NCBI GenBank assembly: GCA_009778785.1
Contig: WRFN01000008.1
Span: forward strand, 29,975-93,974
DNA length: 64,000 bases
Direction of reading: 5' to 3'
From: Betaproteobacteria bacterium
Lineage (GTDB): Bacteria > Pseudomonadota > Gammaproteobacteria > Burkholderiales > Casimicrobiaceae
A model generated the notes under the pieces. The model was not told the DNA's origin. It saw only the letters and a list, made by a program, of their open reading frames with translations, and made no database searches. A program made the translations under genes and the position numbers. The stretch's first letter is position 1. Each line of letters opens with the position of its first letter. Positions 34,285 through 45,999 of the stretch are shown piece by piece.

Positions 34285-36221
34285 TTCGACTGGATCATTT
34301 GACGCTGGCGCGCGGCGCGCAAGTTTTGCTCGACGACGTGAGCCTGATGATTCACGACCGCCATAAGGTCGGCATCATCGGCGCCAACGGTTGCGGCAAA
34401 TCCAGCTTGTTTGCATTGTTGCGCGGCGTGTTGTCGCCGGAACACGGCGACGTGTTTCTGCCGAAACAAGCGGTCATTGCGCACGTCGCGCAGGAAACGC
34501 CCAACGTCAGCGCGAGCGCGCTCGATTATGTGCTCGACGGCGACCGCGAGTTGCGCGAGGTCGAAGCCGCCATCAAAAGTTTGACGGAACGGCTGCACGA
34601 TATTTCGCACGACAACCACGACGACGGCCACGCGCTCGCCGAGTGGCATCATCGCCTTGAAGCGATTGACGGCTACCGCACCCGCGCCCGCGCCGCCGAA
34701 TTGCTGGCCGGGCTGGGCTTCACGCCCGCGCAACACCATCATCCGGTCAACACGTTTTCCGGCGGCTGGCGGATGCGCTTGAATCTGGCGCAAGCGCTGA
34801 TGTGTCGCAGCGACATTCTGCTGCTCGACGAACCGACCAACCATCTCGATCTCGACGCCGTTCTGTGGCTCGAAGACTGGCTGCGCCGTTACCCCGGCAC
34901 TTTGTTGTTGATCACGCACGACCGCGATTTTCTCGACAGCATTGTCGATACCATCGTGCACTTCGATCAGCGCGCGCTGAAAACCTACAGCGGCAATTAC
35001 GCGCAGTTCGAGCAGGAGCGCGCCGCAGCGCTCGCCAATCAGCAAGCGAGTTTCGAGAAGCAGCAGCGCACCATCGCGCATCTGCAAAGTTTTATCGACC
35101 GCTTCCGCGCCAAAGCCACCAAGGCGAAGCAAGCGCAAAGCCGGTTGCGACAATTGGAACGAATGACGCGCATTTCGGCGGCGCACGTTGACAGCCCGTT
35201 CTCCTTCAGTTTTCCGGCGAGCGATTCACGCGCCCGTCAACTGTTGCGGCTGGAAAACGCCAACCTCGGCTACCGCGCCGACGCGCCGGTGCTGCCGGGC
35301 GTCGAATGCGGCATTCTCTCAGAGACGCGGTTGGGGCTTCTCGGCCCCAACGGCGCCGGCAAGTCCACGCTCATCAAATCGATGACCGGCGTTCTGCCGC
35401 TCTTGCGCGGCACCCGTCACACCGCGCGCGATCTGCGCATCGGTTACTTCGCGCAACACCAGCTCGACACCCTCGACCCGAATGCCTCGGCACTGCTGCA
35501 CCTGCAACGCCTCGATCCCGACGCCCGCGAACAAGCCCTGCGTGATTTTCTGGGCGGTTTTGCGTTTCATGGCGAACAGGCGACGCAAGCGATCACTTCG
35601 TTTTCCGGCGGCGAGCGGGCGCGGCTGGCGTTGGCGCTGATCGTTTACGCGCGGCCGCAACTGCTGATTCTCGACGAGCCGACCAACCACCTCGACATCG
35701 ACATGCGCGAAGCGTTGACCGAAGCGTTGCAAGCGTACAACGGCGCGCTGATCGTCGTCGCGCACGACCGCCATCTGCTGTCGGCCACCGTCGATGAGTT
35801 CTGGCTGGTCCACCAAAATCGCATTGTCCCGTTTGACGGTGATCTCGACGATTACCGCCGGTTTGTGCTCGATCACTTGCGCCAAACCGACGAAGAAACC
35901 GCCGCCCTCGCCGAACCGCTGCCCTCCGCCGACCGCAAAACCCAAAAACGCCTCGCCGCCGAAGCGCGGCAGCGCCGCGCCCCGCTCGTCAAACGCCAGA
36001 ACGACATCGAAAAAATGCTGGAAACCCTCACCGCCGAGCGCGCCGCGCTGGAACTCTGGCTGGCTTCGCCGGACGCCTACCGCGACGACGCCAAGGCGCG
36101 GCTGGCCACGGCGCTGGCGCGGCAACGCGACATCCAGAAGCAGCAGGACGCGTTGGAAACCGAGTGGTTAACCCTCATTGACGCCCTCAGTCGCGACGAT
36201 TTGTCGCCGGAAGCGCCCTGA
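34281..36221 (+). CDS. ABC-F family ATPase (YheS/Uup type)
   Basis: This 646-residue duplicated ATP-binding protein has no membrane spans. Domain 1 has Walker A GANGCGKS (34-41), signature FSGGWRMR and LLLDEPTNHLDLD. Domain 2 has GPNGAGKS, FSGGERARL and LILDEPTNHLDID. The linker between domains is Arg- and Lys-rich, and the C-terminal 100 residues look like a charged coiled coil. ABC-F proteins act on ribosomes during translation; YheS/Uup-like members are housekeeping. It overlaps the nuclease gene by 4 bases. Confidence 0.92.
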   Translation: MIRLDHLTLARGAQVLLDDVSLMIHDRHKVGIIGANGCGKSSLFALLRGVLSPEHGDVFLPKQAVIAHVAQETPNVSASALDYVLDGDRELREVEAAIKSLTERLHDISHDNHDDGHALAEWHHRLEAIDGYRTRARAAELLAGLGFTPAQHHHPVNTFSGGWRMRLNLAQALMCRSDILLLDEPTNHLDLDAVLWLEDWLRRYPGTLLLITHDRDFLDSIVDTIVHFDQRALKTYSGNYAQFEQERAAALANQQASFEKQQRTIAHLQSFIDRFRAKATKAKQAQSRLRQLERMTRISAAHVDSPFSFSFPASDSRARQLLRLENANLGYRADAPVLPGVECGILSETRLGLLGPNGAGKSTLIKSMTGVLPLLRGTRHTARDLRIGYFAQHQLDTLDPNASALLHLQRLDPDAREQALRDFLGGFAFHGEQATQAITSFSGGERARLALALIVYARPQLLILDEPTNHLDIDMREALTEALQAYNGALIVVAHDRHLLSATVDEFWLVHQNRIVPFDGDLDDYRRFVLDHLRQTDEETAALAEPLPSADRKTQKRLAAEARQRRAPLVKRQNDIEKMLETLTAERAALELWLASPDAYRDDAKARLATALARQRDIQKQQDALETEWLTLIDALSRDDLSPEAP

Positions 36222-36281
36222 CCGTGGTAAAAAGATGAAATATGGTGTACTTTCCCTTTGTTTCGTCTTTTTCTTTCAACC

Positions 36282-37304
36282 GTGCCGACGCCTACCATTC
36301 ATTTCACCCGCTGCCCGCAATGTCGTACGACGTTTCGCATCACATCGCAACAACTGGCGTTGCGTGAGGGACGAGCGCGCTGCGGCAACTGCCGGACGGT
36401 GTTCAACGCCTTCGCGGCGCTGGTGAATTTCAAGGGCGAGCGCCTTCCCGGCCCGGGCATGACGCCCATGCAGCACGAAACCATGACGCTGCGCGACTCG
36501 GTTTCGGCGCCGGAGGGTTTGTTCACCGCCATCCCGGCGGATACGGGAAAGTCGGTTCGTCCCCTGCTGCCGGAAACCCAAACCAACGATCACTCGTCGA
36601 TCTCGTTGCGCGTGATCACCCGCGAGAGCGGCCGTGAAGCCGCGCGACCGGTGCCGCCGCGAGAAATACCGATGCCGCTGCCCGTCGCTGCCAGCGCTAC
36701 CATCGCGGAAGATGCTGAGGAGCCGTCGCTCCCCCGGAAAAAATCCCGCAAGAGCAAGCCTTCGCCGATGGCGCTGGTGCTTGAACCCTCCGAGAAGCCG
36801 TCCGTTTGGCAACGGCTGCACTTGCCTTCCTGGTGCCGCCCGCTGTTTTATCTGGTTTCCCTGCCGTGCCTGACGGTGTTGCTGCTGGCGCAAGCCACCT
36901 TTTCGCTGCACGATGAATTGGCCAGCACGGTTCCGGCGCTGAAACCGGCGTTATCGGCGGGGTGTCGCTGGCTCCATTGCGAAATTCATCCGCCGCAAAA
37001 CCTCGATGCGCTGTCCATTCCCTCCTCCGAGTTGCAATACGACCCGCAAGACGCCCAACAACTTCTTCTGTCCGTCACCCTGCACAACAACAGCGACCGA
37101 CCGGTGGCTTACCCTCGCCTGTCGCTCGTGTTGACCGATGCGCACAATCAAATGAGCGCGCGCCTGCTGTTTGCGCCGGAAAATTATTTGCAGCCGTCGG
37201 TCGATGCCGCCGCCGGCTTCCCCGCCTCCAGTGACCTCGCGTTGCGCTTGCTGCTGCGCTCCAGTTTGCCGCGCAACGGTTATACGGTGGCGCTCGTCTA
37301 TTGA
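36282..37304 (+). CDS. MJ0042 zinc-ribbon / DUF3426 membrane protein
   Basis: This 340-residue protein begins with a CXXC-CXXC zinc ribbon (CPQCRTTF, C11/C14, and ARCGNCRTVFNAF, C34/C37). A disordered proline-rich stretch and one membrane span (LFYLVSLPCLTVLLLAQATF) follow. It ends with a DUF3426 domain (LHNNSDRPVAYPRLSLVLTD). Such proteins are typical of betaproteobacteria; function unknown. The GTG at 36282 gives the family-like start; a TTG at 36258 would add eight residues. A strong terminator follows. Confidence 0.85.
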   Translation: MPTPTIHFTRCPQCRTTFRITSQQLALREGRARCGNCRTVFNAFAALVNFKGERLPGPGMTPMQHETMTLRDSVSAPEGLFTAIPADTGKSVRPLLPETQTNDHSSISLRVITRESGREAARPVPPREIPMPLPVAASATIAEDAEEPSLPRKKSRKSKPSPMALVLEPSEKPSVWQRLHLPSWCRPLFYLVSLPCLTVLLLAQATFSLHDELASTVPALKPALSAGCRWLHCEIHPPQNLDALSIPSSELQYDPQDAQQLLLSVTLHNNSDRPVAYPRLSLVLTDAHNQMSARLLFAPENYLQPSVDAAAGFPASSDLALRLLLRSSLPRNGYTVALVY

Positions 37305-37342
37305 GCGATAGCTGTCGGGGTTTACAGGACAGGAGTTCGTCG

Positions 37343-37367
37343 GGGCGCTTCGTGAAGCGCCCTTTTT
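37343..37367 (+). terminator. Rho-independent terminator after the DUF3426 gene
   Basis: GGGCGCTTC (37343-37351) pairs with GAAGCGCCC (37354-37362) and is followed by TTTTT. The hairpin belongs to a repeated type: related hairpins follow the genes ending at 49409 and 57529. Confidence 0.85.
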
Positions 37368-37399
37368 CAAATCCTCGCCAGAGGATGGATGTTTGGTTT

Positions 37400-37428
37400 C
37401 GTTCGCCCTGAGCTTGTTGAAGGGTGAA
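37400..37428. repeat. Dispersed palindromic intergenic repeat, copy 3
   Basis: The core CGTTCGCCCTGAGCTTGTTG followed by AAGGGTGAA matches the 3880 copy with a few changes. It lies between the convergent DUF3426 and gyrB genes. A GGCGGGG/CCCGCC hairpin lies close by at about 37480-37503 and may end gyrB transcription. Confidence 0.65.
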
Positions 37429-37504
37429 TGGCGCATTCTTGTGGGCTTGGGCACGCCCAGCCCAAACGGTGTTTTAGAGGCTTCGGGGCGGGTTTCACCC
37501 CGCC

Positions 37505-40006
<2,502 letters not shown>

Positions 40007-40023
40007 CTATATTCGATTCTCGC

Positions 40024-41127
40024 TCAAAGCCTCATCGGCATCACAACGTATTTGTAATCGAACTGCTCGGGCACTGTCAGCAATGCACTGTCGCCAGCGC
40101 CGCCAAACGATAACAAAACTTTTTCGCTCGTCAATCGTTGCAGCACATCCAACAAATAAGTGATATTGAAACCGATACTCAACTCATCGCCGCTGTATTG
40201 AATTTCAAGATGCTCTTCGGCTTCTTCTTGTTCATTGTTGCTGCAAATGATTCTGATTTCGTCTTTCACCAGATTGAAGTGAACACCGCGCACTTTTTCG
40301 TTCGATAAAATCGCTGCGCGTTGCAGCGCTGCCAACAACGTCAAGCGAGAAACTTCGACATGCCGCGTGTAACCGACCGGAATCACACGGTTGTAGTCCG
40401 GGAATTTTCCGTCAATCACCTTGGAAATAATTTCCGTCGAACCGAAATGGATTCGCACTTGGTTGGACAGAATATCCAGCGTTACCGGCGAATCATCATC
40501 AGCCAGCAACTTGCCTAATTCCATCACCGTCTTGCGCGGCATAATTACTTCCTGATGCGTGAAAACACCTGTCACCGGCAAGCTGGCCCACGCCAGACGA
40601 TGGCCATCGGTAGCCACCAGTTGAACGGCGCTTTGATCGATTACCCACAACATCCCGTTCAAGTAGTACCGGATGTCTTGCTGCGCCATTGCAAATTCGA
40701 CTTGCCGTAACAGCGTTCTCAACGCTTTTTGCGACAAGGTAATGCTGGCTTGCTGCGTTTCACCTTGCGTCAGTCTTGGATAATCCGCTGCCGGCAGGGT
40801 TTGCAGATGAAAGCGTGAGCGTCCCGCTTTGATCTGCATTTTGTTGCTCTGCGTTTCCAGCGAAACATCCACATCATCGGGTAAAGCACGCAGAAGGTCT
40901 TGCAGCTTGCGTGCCGAAACGGTAATGGCTTGCGGTGGAGCTTCCGGCACTTCGCAATACGCCGATATCTGTAACTCCATATCCATGGCCGTCATCCACA
41001 AGCGTTGTTCCTTTTGTTCCAACAACACGTTGGACAGGATGGGCAGCGTATGTTTACGCTCAACGATTCCTGAAACCGATGAAAGAGGTTTCAGGAGTTC
41101 GTCTCTTGCAATCTTATCTAGTTTCAT
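40024..41127 (-). CDS. dnaN: DNA polymerase III beta sliding clamp
   Basis: This 367-residue clamp encircles DNA and tethers the replicative polymerase. The start is MKLDKIARDELLKPLSSVSG, and the C-terminus KYVVMPMRL carries the peptide-binding-pocket end seen in clamps. ERKHTLPILSNVLLE is a typical early motif. The length is normal. dnaA usually precedes dnaN, but upstream here is a short AT-rich gap and an acyltransferase gene. Confidence 0.97.
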   Translation of the reverse strand: MKLDKIARDELLKPLSSVSGIVERKHTLPILSNVLLEQKEQRLWMTAMDMELQISAYCEVPEAPPQAITVSARKLQDLLRALPDDVDVSLETQSNKMQIKAGRSRFHLQTLPAADYPRLTQGETQQASITLSQKALRTLLRQVEFAMAQQDIRYYLNGMLWVIDQSAVQLVATDGHRLAWASLPVTGVFTHQEVIMPRKTVMELGKLLADDDSPVTLDILSNQVRIHFGSTEIISKVIDGKFPDYNRVIPVGYTRHVEVSRLTLLAALQRAAILSNEKVRGVHFNLVKDEIRIICSNNEQEEAEEHLEIQYSGDELSIGFNITYLLDVLQRLTSEKVLLSFGGAGDSALLTVPEQFDYKYVVMPMRL

Positions 41128-41353
41128 TGATAAAAATAGTAATAGATAATAAGGAGACGTTTTTTCAAGGATAACCTATTTTCTTCTTGAAAAAACAGTC
41201 TGTTAAACCATCAAAACCTTGTGGATAAACAAGAGAAGTCTTGTCAATGGTTTCAGGATGATTTTCGTTCAACGAAAAAAAAGCGCGTCATCCACAGATT
41301 ATACTTTGAAATCAGTGCGGATCGTTCAAAAACGTGTGTTGAATGATTTACTG
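41128..41353. other. AT-rich, DnaA-box-bearing region upstream of dnaN (possible oriC part)
   Basis: This 226-base AT-rich gap holds a perfect DnaA box on the minus strand (TGTGGATAA, 41220-41228) and a one-mismatch box on the plus strand (TCATCCACA, 41288-41296). Several GTTAAA-type AT tracts surround them. With divergent genes on the two sides and parS sites 1.2 kb to the right, this could be part of the replication origin, or a DnaA-regulated dnaN promoter. Only one full box is certain. Confidence 0.5.
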
Positions 41354-42454
41354 TTAAAGATATTGATTCGCGCGACCGCTAAGAAGAAGCTTTCTCTGTG
41401 CAAGGTTTTTTTCGACGTAGCGGAAGAATAATGCACCGCAAATCAGACTGCAACCGAACGCAATGAAAAGACCAAGGAGATTGATCCAGGGGTTATCAGG
41501 CGACCAGTAATAAAAAAGCGCGTTAATGACCAGACAAACGGGAAAGTGAATCAAAAAAACGGAGTAAGAAATTCGCCCAAGATAAAGCAGCGAACGGTTG
41601 TGAGGATAACTGCGTAACTTATTGATATGAAAGAAGATTATGAAAAATAATGAAGTAGCAAGTGCAACGATCAGTCTTTCCCTAAAATCAATTTCCAGCG
41701 CAATAACGATAACAAAAATCAATCCTAAAATTCCGGCGAGGGTTTGAGAAGGTGATTTTGCTGTTGAAACGAGCTGGTAAGTGATGATACCTAAAACATA
41801 ATATCCGGCAAAGTAAAGAAAATAACAATCCCATTTTTCGTTGAGATTGAAATAAAAGAACGACGCTAACCCAAGCCCGATCAAAAGTACGTAGTTGATT
41901 ACAAGGCGCGAAAAAGGATTTTTAATCAGCTTCCAGCAAAGGAAAGAAATGAAAAGGGTGCTGATAAACAATTGAAAATCAATGGCAATGTACCAAACCC
42001 CAGCGGAAAGCGCATCAACGCCCAAGATACTTTGCAGAAGAAGAAGGTGGACAAAAAACTGAGAAAGCGTCGGCGGTGCCGGAATGGACTCATGATCCAT
42101 GAAAAGTCGCGCAATAGCCGAAGCGACAATGGCCGCGATCAGCGCGGCAGAATAAGGCCCAATTAAGCGAACGTATCGCCGGCCAACGGCTTTCCAGAAA
42201 GAGAAGGATTCTGTCGGTCCGATGAAAAAGTGTTTTGCTGCCAAAAAACCAGCAATCACGAAAAAAATCTGCACCGCCATTCTGGCGTAGCGAGCCAACC
42301 CGATGAAAACATCCGGCGCCAGCGGATAAGCCACATCCGACATCGGGCCGTAGAACGCCAAATGATGCAAGACGATCAGCACGCAGGCAATCGCCTTGAA
42401 CGCATCAATGATGGGCAATCGGGCGGCGTCAGAGCGAATCACTGGAAAACGCAA
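41354..42454 (-). CDS. Acyltransferase family 3 (OafA-type) membrane protein
   Basis: This 366-residue integral membrane acyltransferase has about ten spans. IIDAFKAIACVLIVLHHLAFYG holds the family's early conserved histidine pair, and YARMAVQIFFVIAGFLAAKH and SYSVFLIHFPVCLVINALF fit the Acyl_transf_3 pattern. Such enzymes add acetyl groups to surface sugars. The start is uncertain: a TTG at 42454 or a GTG at 42442. Codons are AT-richer than in flanking genes. It sits where dnaA would normally lie, which hints at insertion or rearrangement. Confidence 0.82.
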   Translation of the reverse strand: MRFPVIRSDAARLPIIDAFKAIACVLIVLHHLAFYGPMSDVAYPLAPDVFIGLARYARMAVQIFFVIAGFLAAKHFFIGPTESFSFWKAVGRRYVRLIGPYSAALIAAIVASAIARLFMDHESIPAPPTLSQFFVHLLLLQSILGVDALSAGVWYIAIDFQLFISTLFISFLCWKLIKNPFSRLVINYVLLIGLGLASFFYFNLNEKWDCYFLYFAGYYVLGIITYQLVSTAKSPSQTLAGILGLIFVIVIALEIDFRERLIVALATSLFFIIFFHINKLRSYPHNRSLLYLGRISYSVFLIHFPVCLVINALFYYWSPDNPWINLLGLFIAFGCSLICGALFFRYVEKNLAQRKLLLSGRANQYL

Positions 42455-42502
42455 CCTAAATAAAGGGTTAAGGCAGAAAAAAAAGGAAAAAGAAAGCGAT
42501 AA

Positions 42503-42518
42503 TGTTTCACATGAAACA
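42503..42518. other. parS centromere site 1
   Basis: TGTTTCACATGAAACA differs from the common parS palindrome TGTTTCACGTGAAACA at one central base. ParB should bind it and ParA segregate it; both genes lie 3.5-5 kb to the right. Confidence 0.8.
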
Positions 42519-42581
42519 ACGCCCGTCGATCAACGTTCGAGAAAGAATAACAGAAAGGGTTTAAGAAGTGAGAGAAATTTC

Positions 42582-42597
42582 GGTTTCACGTGAAACA
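42582..42597. other. parS centromere site 2
   Basis: GGTTTCACGTGAAACA matches the parS palindrome except for the first base. It is 64 bases right of site 1. Confidence 0.85.
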
Positions 42598-42629
42598 ATC
42601 AATCCGGCAAGTTGTTCAGCTTGTCCAAA

Positions 42630-42645
42630 CGTTCCACGTGAAACA
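42630..42645. other. parS centromere site 3
   Basis: CGTTCCACGTGAAACA matches the TGTTNCACGTGAAACA form of parS except for the first base. It lies 16 bases before the mnmG start codon, so ParB binding here could affect mnmG expression. Confidence 0.85.
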
Positions 42646-42661
42646 TTTTGAGTGGCTTGAA

Positions 42662-44548
42662 ATGAAATATCCTGAAAAATTCGAGGTGGTTGTCGTCGGC
42701 GGTGGTCATGCCGGTACAGAAGCAGCGCTGGCGGCGGCGCGCATGGGCGCAAAAACGCTGCTACTGACGCACAATTTTGAAACGCTGGGGCAAATGTCGT
42801 GCAATCCGTCTATCGGAGGCATCGGCAAGGGACATCTGGTCAAAGAAGTGGACGCACTCGACGGCGCGATGGCGCTGGCGGCGGATGAGGCAGGCATCCA
42901 GTTCCGGCTGCTGAATGCCAGCAAAGGACCGGCAGTGCGTGCTACCAGAGCGCAGATCGACCGCGTGTTGTACCGTGCGGCGATTCGGAAGAGGCTCGAA
43001 AATCAGCCCAATTTGTGGCTGTTCGCACAGGCGGCGGACGATCTGGTCGTTGAAAACGGCAAAGTAGGCGGCGTGGTAACGCAAGTGGGCGTCGTTTTCG
43101 AGGCGGACGCCGTGGTGCTGGCGACGGGAACTTTTCTCGCCGGGCTGGCGCACGTTGGCTTGTCCCATTATGAGGCGGGGCGGGCAGGTGATCCAGCGGC
43201 CAAGCGGCTGGCCGAGCATTTGCGGGAGTTGGCATTGCCGGTCGGGCGGCTCAAAACCGGAACGCCGCCACGGCTCGACGCCCGCACCATAGATTTTTCA
43301 GTGCTTCGCGAACAGCCGGGTGATACTCCGATTCCGGTGTTCTCGTTTCTCGGCGACCGTGCGATGCACCCGCCACAACTGCCGTGCTGGATTACCCATA
43401 CCAATGTGCAAACCCACGAGATCATCCGCGGCGGGCTGGATCGCTCGCCGCTTTACTCGGGCGTGATCACCAGCACCGGGCCGCGTTATTGTCCGTCGAT
43501 CGAGGACAAGGTGGTGAGGTTCGCACACCGCGACAGCCACCAGATTTTTCTGGAGCCGGAAGGGCTGCACACTCACGAAATCTATCCGAACGGGATTTCC
43601 ACCTCGCTGCCGTTCGACATCCAGTTAGCGTTGGTGCGCTCGATCCAAGGATGCGAGCGTGCGCACATTCTTCGTCCCGGTTACGCCATCGAATACGATT
43701 ATGTTGATCCGCGGGCGCTGAAATCCTCGCTGGAACTCAAGGCGCTGCCGGGGCTTTTCTTGGCCGGTCAGATCAACGGAACGACCGGCTACGAGGAAGC
43801 GGCGGCACTGGGGCTGCTGGCGGGAATCAACGCGGTGCTCAAGGTGCGCGGCCAGGACGGATGGTGCCCGTCGCGCGACGTGGGCTATCTGGGCGTGATG
43901 ATCGACGATTTGATCACACGAGGCGTCACCGAGCCATACCGGATGTTCACCTCACGCGCCGAATACCGGCTGCAACTGCGTGAGGACAACGCCGACATGC
44001 GCTTGACCGAGCAGGGGCGGAAACTGGGGGTGGTCGGCGATGCGCGCTGGGAAACGTTTTCCCGCAAGCGCGACGCGGTGGCGGCGGAACTGGAGCGGCT
44101 CAAATCGACATGGATCAACCCTAAAACCATCACCCGGCTCGAAACAGAAAAGCTCTTTGGAAAGGCTTTGGAGCGAGAGTATGCGCTTACTGACCTATTG
44201 CGGCGTCCGGGTATTACTCATGCCGCGCTGATGTCCTGGTGGGAGGAGCAAGGGGCGACAGCAACGTCGCCCGTTCCCGCCGATGTCGCCGAACAAGTCG
44301 AAATCAGTATCAAATACGAAGGCTACATCGCGCGGCAGCAAGAAGAAATCCGCCGCGCCCAAGCGCAGGAAGACGCGCGCTTGCCTGCCGATCTCGATTA
44401 CCGCGACGTGCGCGGGCTGTCGAGCGAAGTTTGCCAGAAACTCAACAAACACAAACCGGAAACCGTCGGCCAAGCGTCGCGCATTTCCGGAGTAACGCCA
44501 GCGGCGATTTCGCTGTTGCTGGTTTATTTGAAAAGGCTGCGGGGGTGA
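42662..44548 (+). CDS. mnmG: tRNA uridine-5-carboxymethylaminomethyl modification enzyme
   Basis: This 628-residue FAD enzyme works with MnmE to modify the wobble uridine of several tRNAs. The dinucleotide motif [20 protein letters not shown] is near the N-terminus. [20 protein letters not shown] and [20 protein letters not shown] are MnmG signatures. The ATG at 42662 is chosen; 24 extra in-frame codons upstream cover parS sites and are not family-like. It begins the rightward mnmG-rsmG-parAB-atp block typical of origin regions. Confidence 0.96.
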   Translation: MKYPEKFEVVVVGGGHAGTEAALAAARMGAKTLLLTHNFETLGQMSCNPSIGGIGKGHLVKEVDALDGAMALAADEAGIQFRLLNASKGPAVRATRAQIDRVLYRAAIRKRLENQPNLWLFAQAADDLVVENGKVGGVVTQVGVVFEADAVVLATGTFLAGLAHVGLSHYEAGRAGDPAAKRLAEHLRELALPVGRLKTGTPPRLDARTIDFSVLREQPGDTPIPVFSFLGDRAMHPPQLPCWITHTNVQTHEIIRGGLDRSPLYSGVITSTGPRYCPSIEDKVVRFAHRDSHQIFLEPEGLHTHEIYPNGISTSLPFDIQLALVRSIQGCERAHILRPGYAIEYDYVDPRALKSSLELKALPGLFLAGQINGTTGYEEAAALGLLAGINAVLKVRGQDGWCPSRDVGYLGVMIDDLITRGVTEPYRMFTSRAEYRLQLREDNADMRLTEQGRKLGVVGDARWETFSRKRDAVAAELERLKSTWINPKTITRLETEKLFGKALEREYALTDLLRRPGITHAALMSWWEEQGATATSPVPADVAEQVEISIKYEGYIARQQEEIRRAQAQEDARLPADLDYRDVRGLSSEVCQKLNKHKPETVGQASRISGVTPAAISLLLVYLKRLRG

Positions 44549-44606
44549 GACGGTTGCCGTGTACACAGGCGGGTGACCCGACGAGAATGAAGCGGAGAAA
44601 GCACAA

Positions 44607-45281
44607 ATGTCAGAAATAACCAACCCCGAAACCTCGCCCGAGGATGAAGCCGTACACAGTACCCCCGTCGAAACCAGCGGCTGGCGCGACGGAGAATTTC
44701 TGGTGCTGCGGCGAAACACGGCTTTTCCCACGCATTGTTGCGCCAAATGCGGCGAATTGGCCACAGACCCCGTGCGGCGCTACTATTTGTCCTGGAATCC
44801 GCGCTGGTTTGACTTGCTTTGGCTAATCGTTTTTTTGCTTTCGCTCGTCTTGCTTTTTCTGATCTCTCCCGACCTCTTGATCAAAAGCGGAGCTTTGTTT
44901 GTTGTCTTGATGGTGACTTTGGGAGTGTGGGCGGTGATCAAGCAGATTGTCTGGCGCCCTTTGACGATTTTCGTTCCGCTTTGCGTTAACCATCAATGGC
45001 GAAACACCTCCAAAATGGCGGCCATCGTAGGCGGAGTTTTGTTTATCGGGTTGAGCTTCGTCGGGCAATATTATTCCTACAAGCTTTTAGTGTTCTTTTC
45101 TTGGCTGTTTTTGGGGTTTTTGATTTGGCGATCATCATCGCAGCGCGCAAACTTTTCCGCAGAAAAGATGAACAAAGAATACGTTTACATTAAAGGCTGC
45201 GGCGAGAAATTTTTGGCGTCTTTGCCGGAGTTTGGGTGTGAGCGGCGCGCCGAGCGACACCAAAAAGAAGCCGGGTATTGA
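44607..45281 (+). CDS. Zinc-ribbon-like membrane protein, paralogue 1
   Basis: This 224-residue protein has a cytoplasmic N-terminal part with FPTHCCAKCGE, a probable metal-binding Cys cluster. It continues WNPRWFDLLW into two pairs of membrane spans (about 70-112 and 138-172), and ends YVYIKGCGEKFLASLPEFG. The same plan and end motif (VWIKGGGEAFLASLP) occur in the gene at 49486. Function unknown. It is wedged between mnmG and rsmG on the same strand, with a 58-base gap before and 4 bases after. Confidence 0.75.
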   Translation: MSEITNPETSPEDEAVHSTPVETSGWRDGEFLVLRRNTAFPTHCCAKCGELATDPVRRYYLSWNPRWFDLLWLIVFLLSLVLLFLISPDLLIKSGALFVVLMVTLGVWAVIKQIVWRPLTIFVPLCVNHQWRNTSKMAAIVGGVLFIGLSFVGQYYSYKLLVFFSWLFLGFLIWRSSSQRANFSAEKMNKEYVYIKGCGEKFLASLPEFGCERRAERHQKEAGY

Positions 45282-45285
45282 GAGC

Positions 45286-45999
45286 ATGGCTTCGTTAAAT
45301 CAACAACTTGACGCGCTCGGCGTCTCTTTGCCGGACGATTTTGCCGAGAAGGCGCTCGCCTATCTGGCGCTGCTGCAAAAGTGGAACCGGACGTACAATC
45401 TGACGGCGATCCGCGATCCCGGTCAGATGTTGACGCATCATGTGCTCGACGCGCTGGCAATTGTTCCGGCGCTGGATCGGGTGCTGGGGGAGATGGGGAA
45501 GCCCCCCTCCGGCGGCGTTGCCGCCCGCTCCTTTGAAAAGGAGGCTTTGCCGACGGCGCGGGTGCTCGATGTCGGTTCCGGCGGCGGGGTTCCCGGGCTG
45601 ATGCTGGCGCTGGCGCGGCCGACATGGCGGGTCACGATGGTGGATGCGGTACAGAAAAAAATGGCGTTTGTTCAGCAAGTGATCGCGGAATTGCGGATTT
45701 CCAACGCGCAGGCGCTGGCGGCGCGGGTCGAATCGCTGCGGGTTGAGGCGCTGGAGCCGCCGATGCGTTATGATCTGGCCGTTTCCCGCGCGTTTTCGGA
45801 TTTGGCCACTTTCGTCGAGGGCAGTCGTCATCTGTTGACGGCAAACGGGGTTTGGGCGGCGATGAAGGGTGCGGTGCCGGAAGCGGAGATCGCGGCGTTG
45901 CCTGCGGAGGTTGCGGTTCGCGCGGTCGAAGTGCTGACGGTGCCCGGTCTGGACGCTCGCCGCCATTTGATTTTGTTGGAGCATGTGCATGGCTTTTGA
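45286..45999 (+). CDS. rsmG: 16S rRNA (guanine-527-N7) methyltransferase
   Basis: This 237-residue SAM-dependent enzyme methylates G527 of 16S rRNA. NRTYNLTAIRDPGQMLTHH, the SAM loop LDVGSGGGVPGL and DAVQKKMAFVQQV are RsmG motifs. Residues about 69-90 (GKPPSGGVAARSFEKEALP) are an extra loop that relatives lack. They are encoded by a palindromic DNA repeat at 45491-45553, so the protein is about 25 residues longer than usual. Its 3' end overlaps parA by 11 bases. Confidence 0.93.
   Translation: MASLNQQLDALGVSLPDDFAEKALAYLALLQKWNRTYNLTAIRDPGQMLTHHVLDALAIVPALDRVLGEMGKPPSGGVAARSFEKEALPTARVLDVGSGGGVPGLMLALARPTWRVTMVDAVQKKMAFVQQVIAELRISNAQALAARVESLRVEALEPPMRYDLAVSRAFSDLATFVEGSRHLLTANGVWAAMKGAVPEAEIAALPAEVAVRAVEVLTVPGLDARRHLILLEHVHGF
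45491..45553 (+). repeat. Palindromic repeat inserted in frame in rsmG
   Basis: About 63 bases contain three successive small palindromes: GGGG-CCCC, GGCGGC-GCCGCC and CTCCTTT-AAAAGGAG. This is the look of mobile intergenic repeats. It keeps the frame and adds about 21 residues before the SAM-binding loop. No second copy was seen in this window. Confidence 0.55.

Noticed and set aside
42590..42661. Earlier start for mnmG, 24 codons upstream
   Set aside because: Those codons cover parS sites and are unlike MnmG N-termini; [15 protein letters not shown] at 42662 fits the family.
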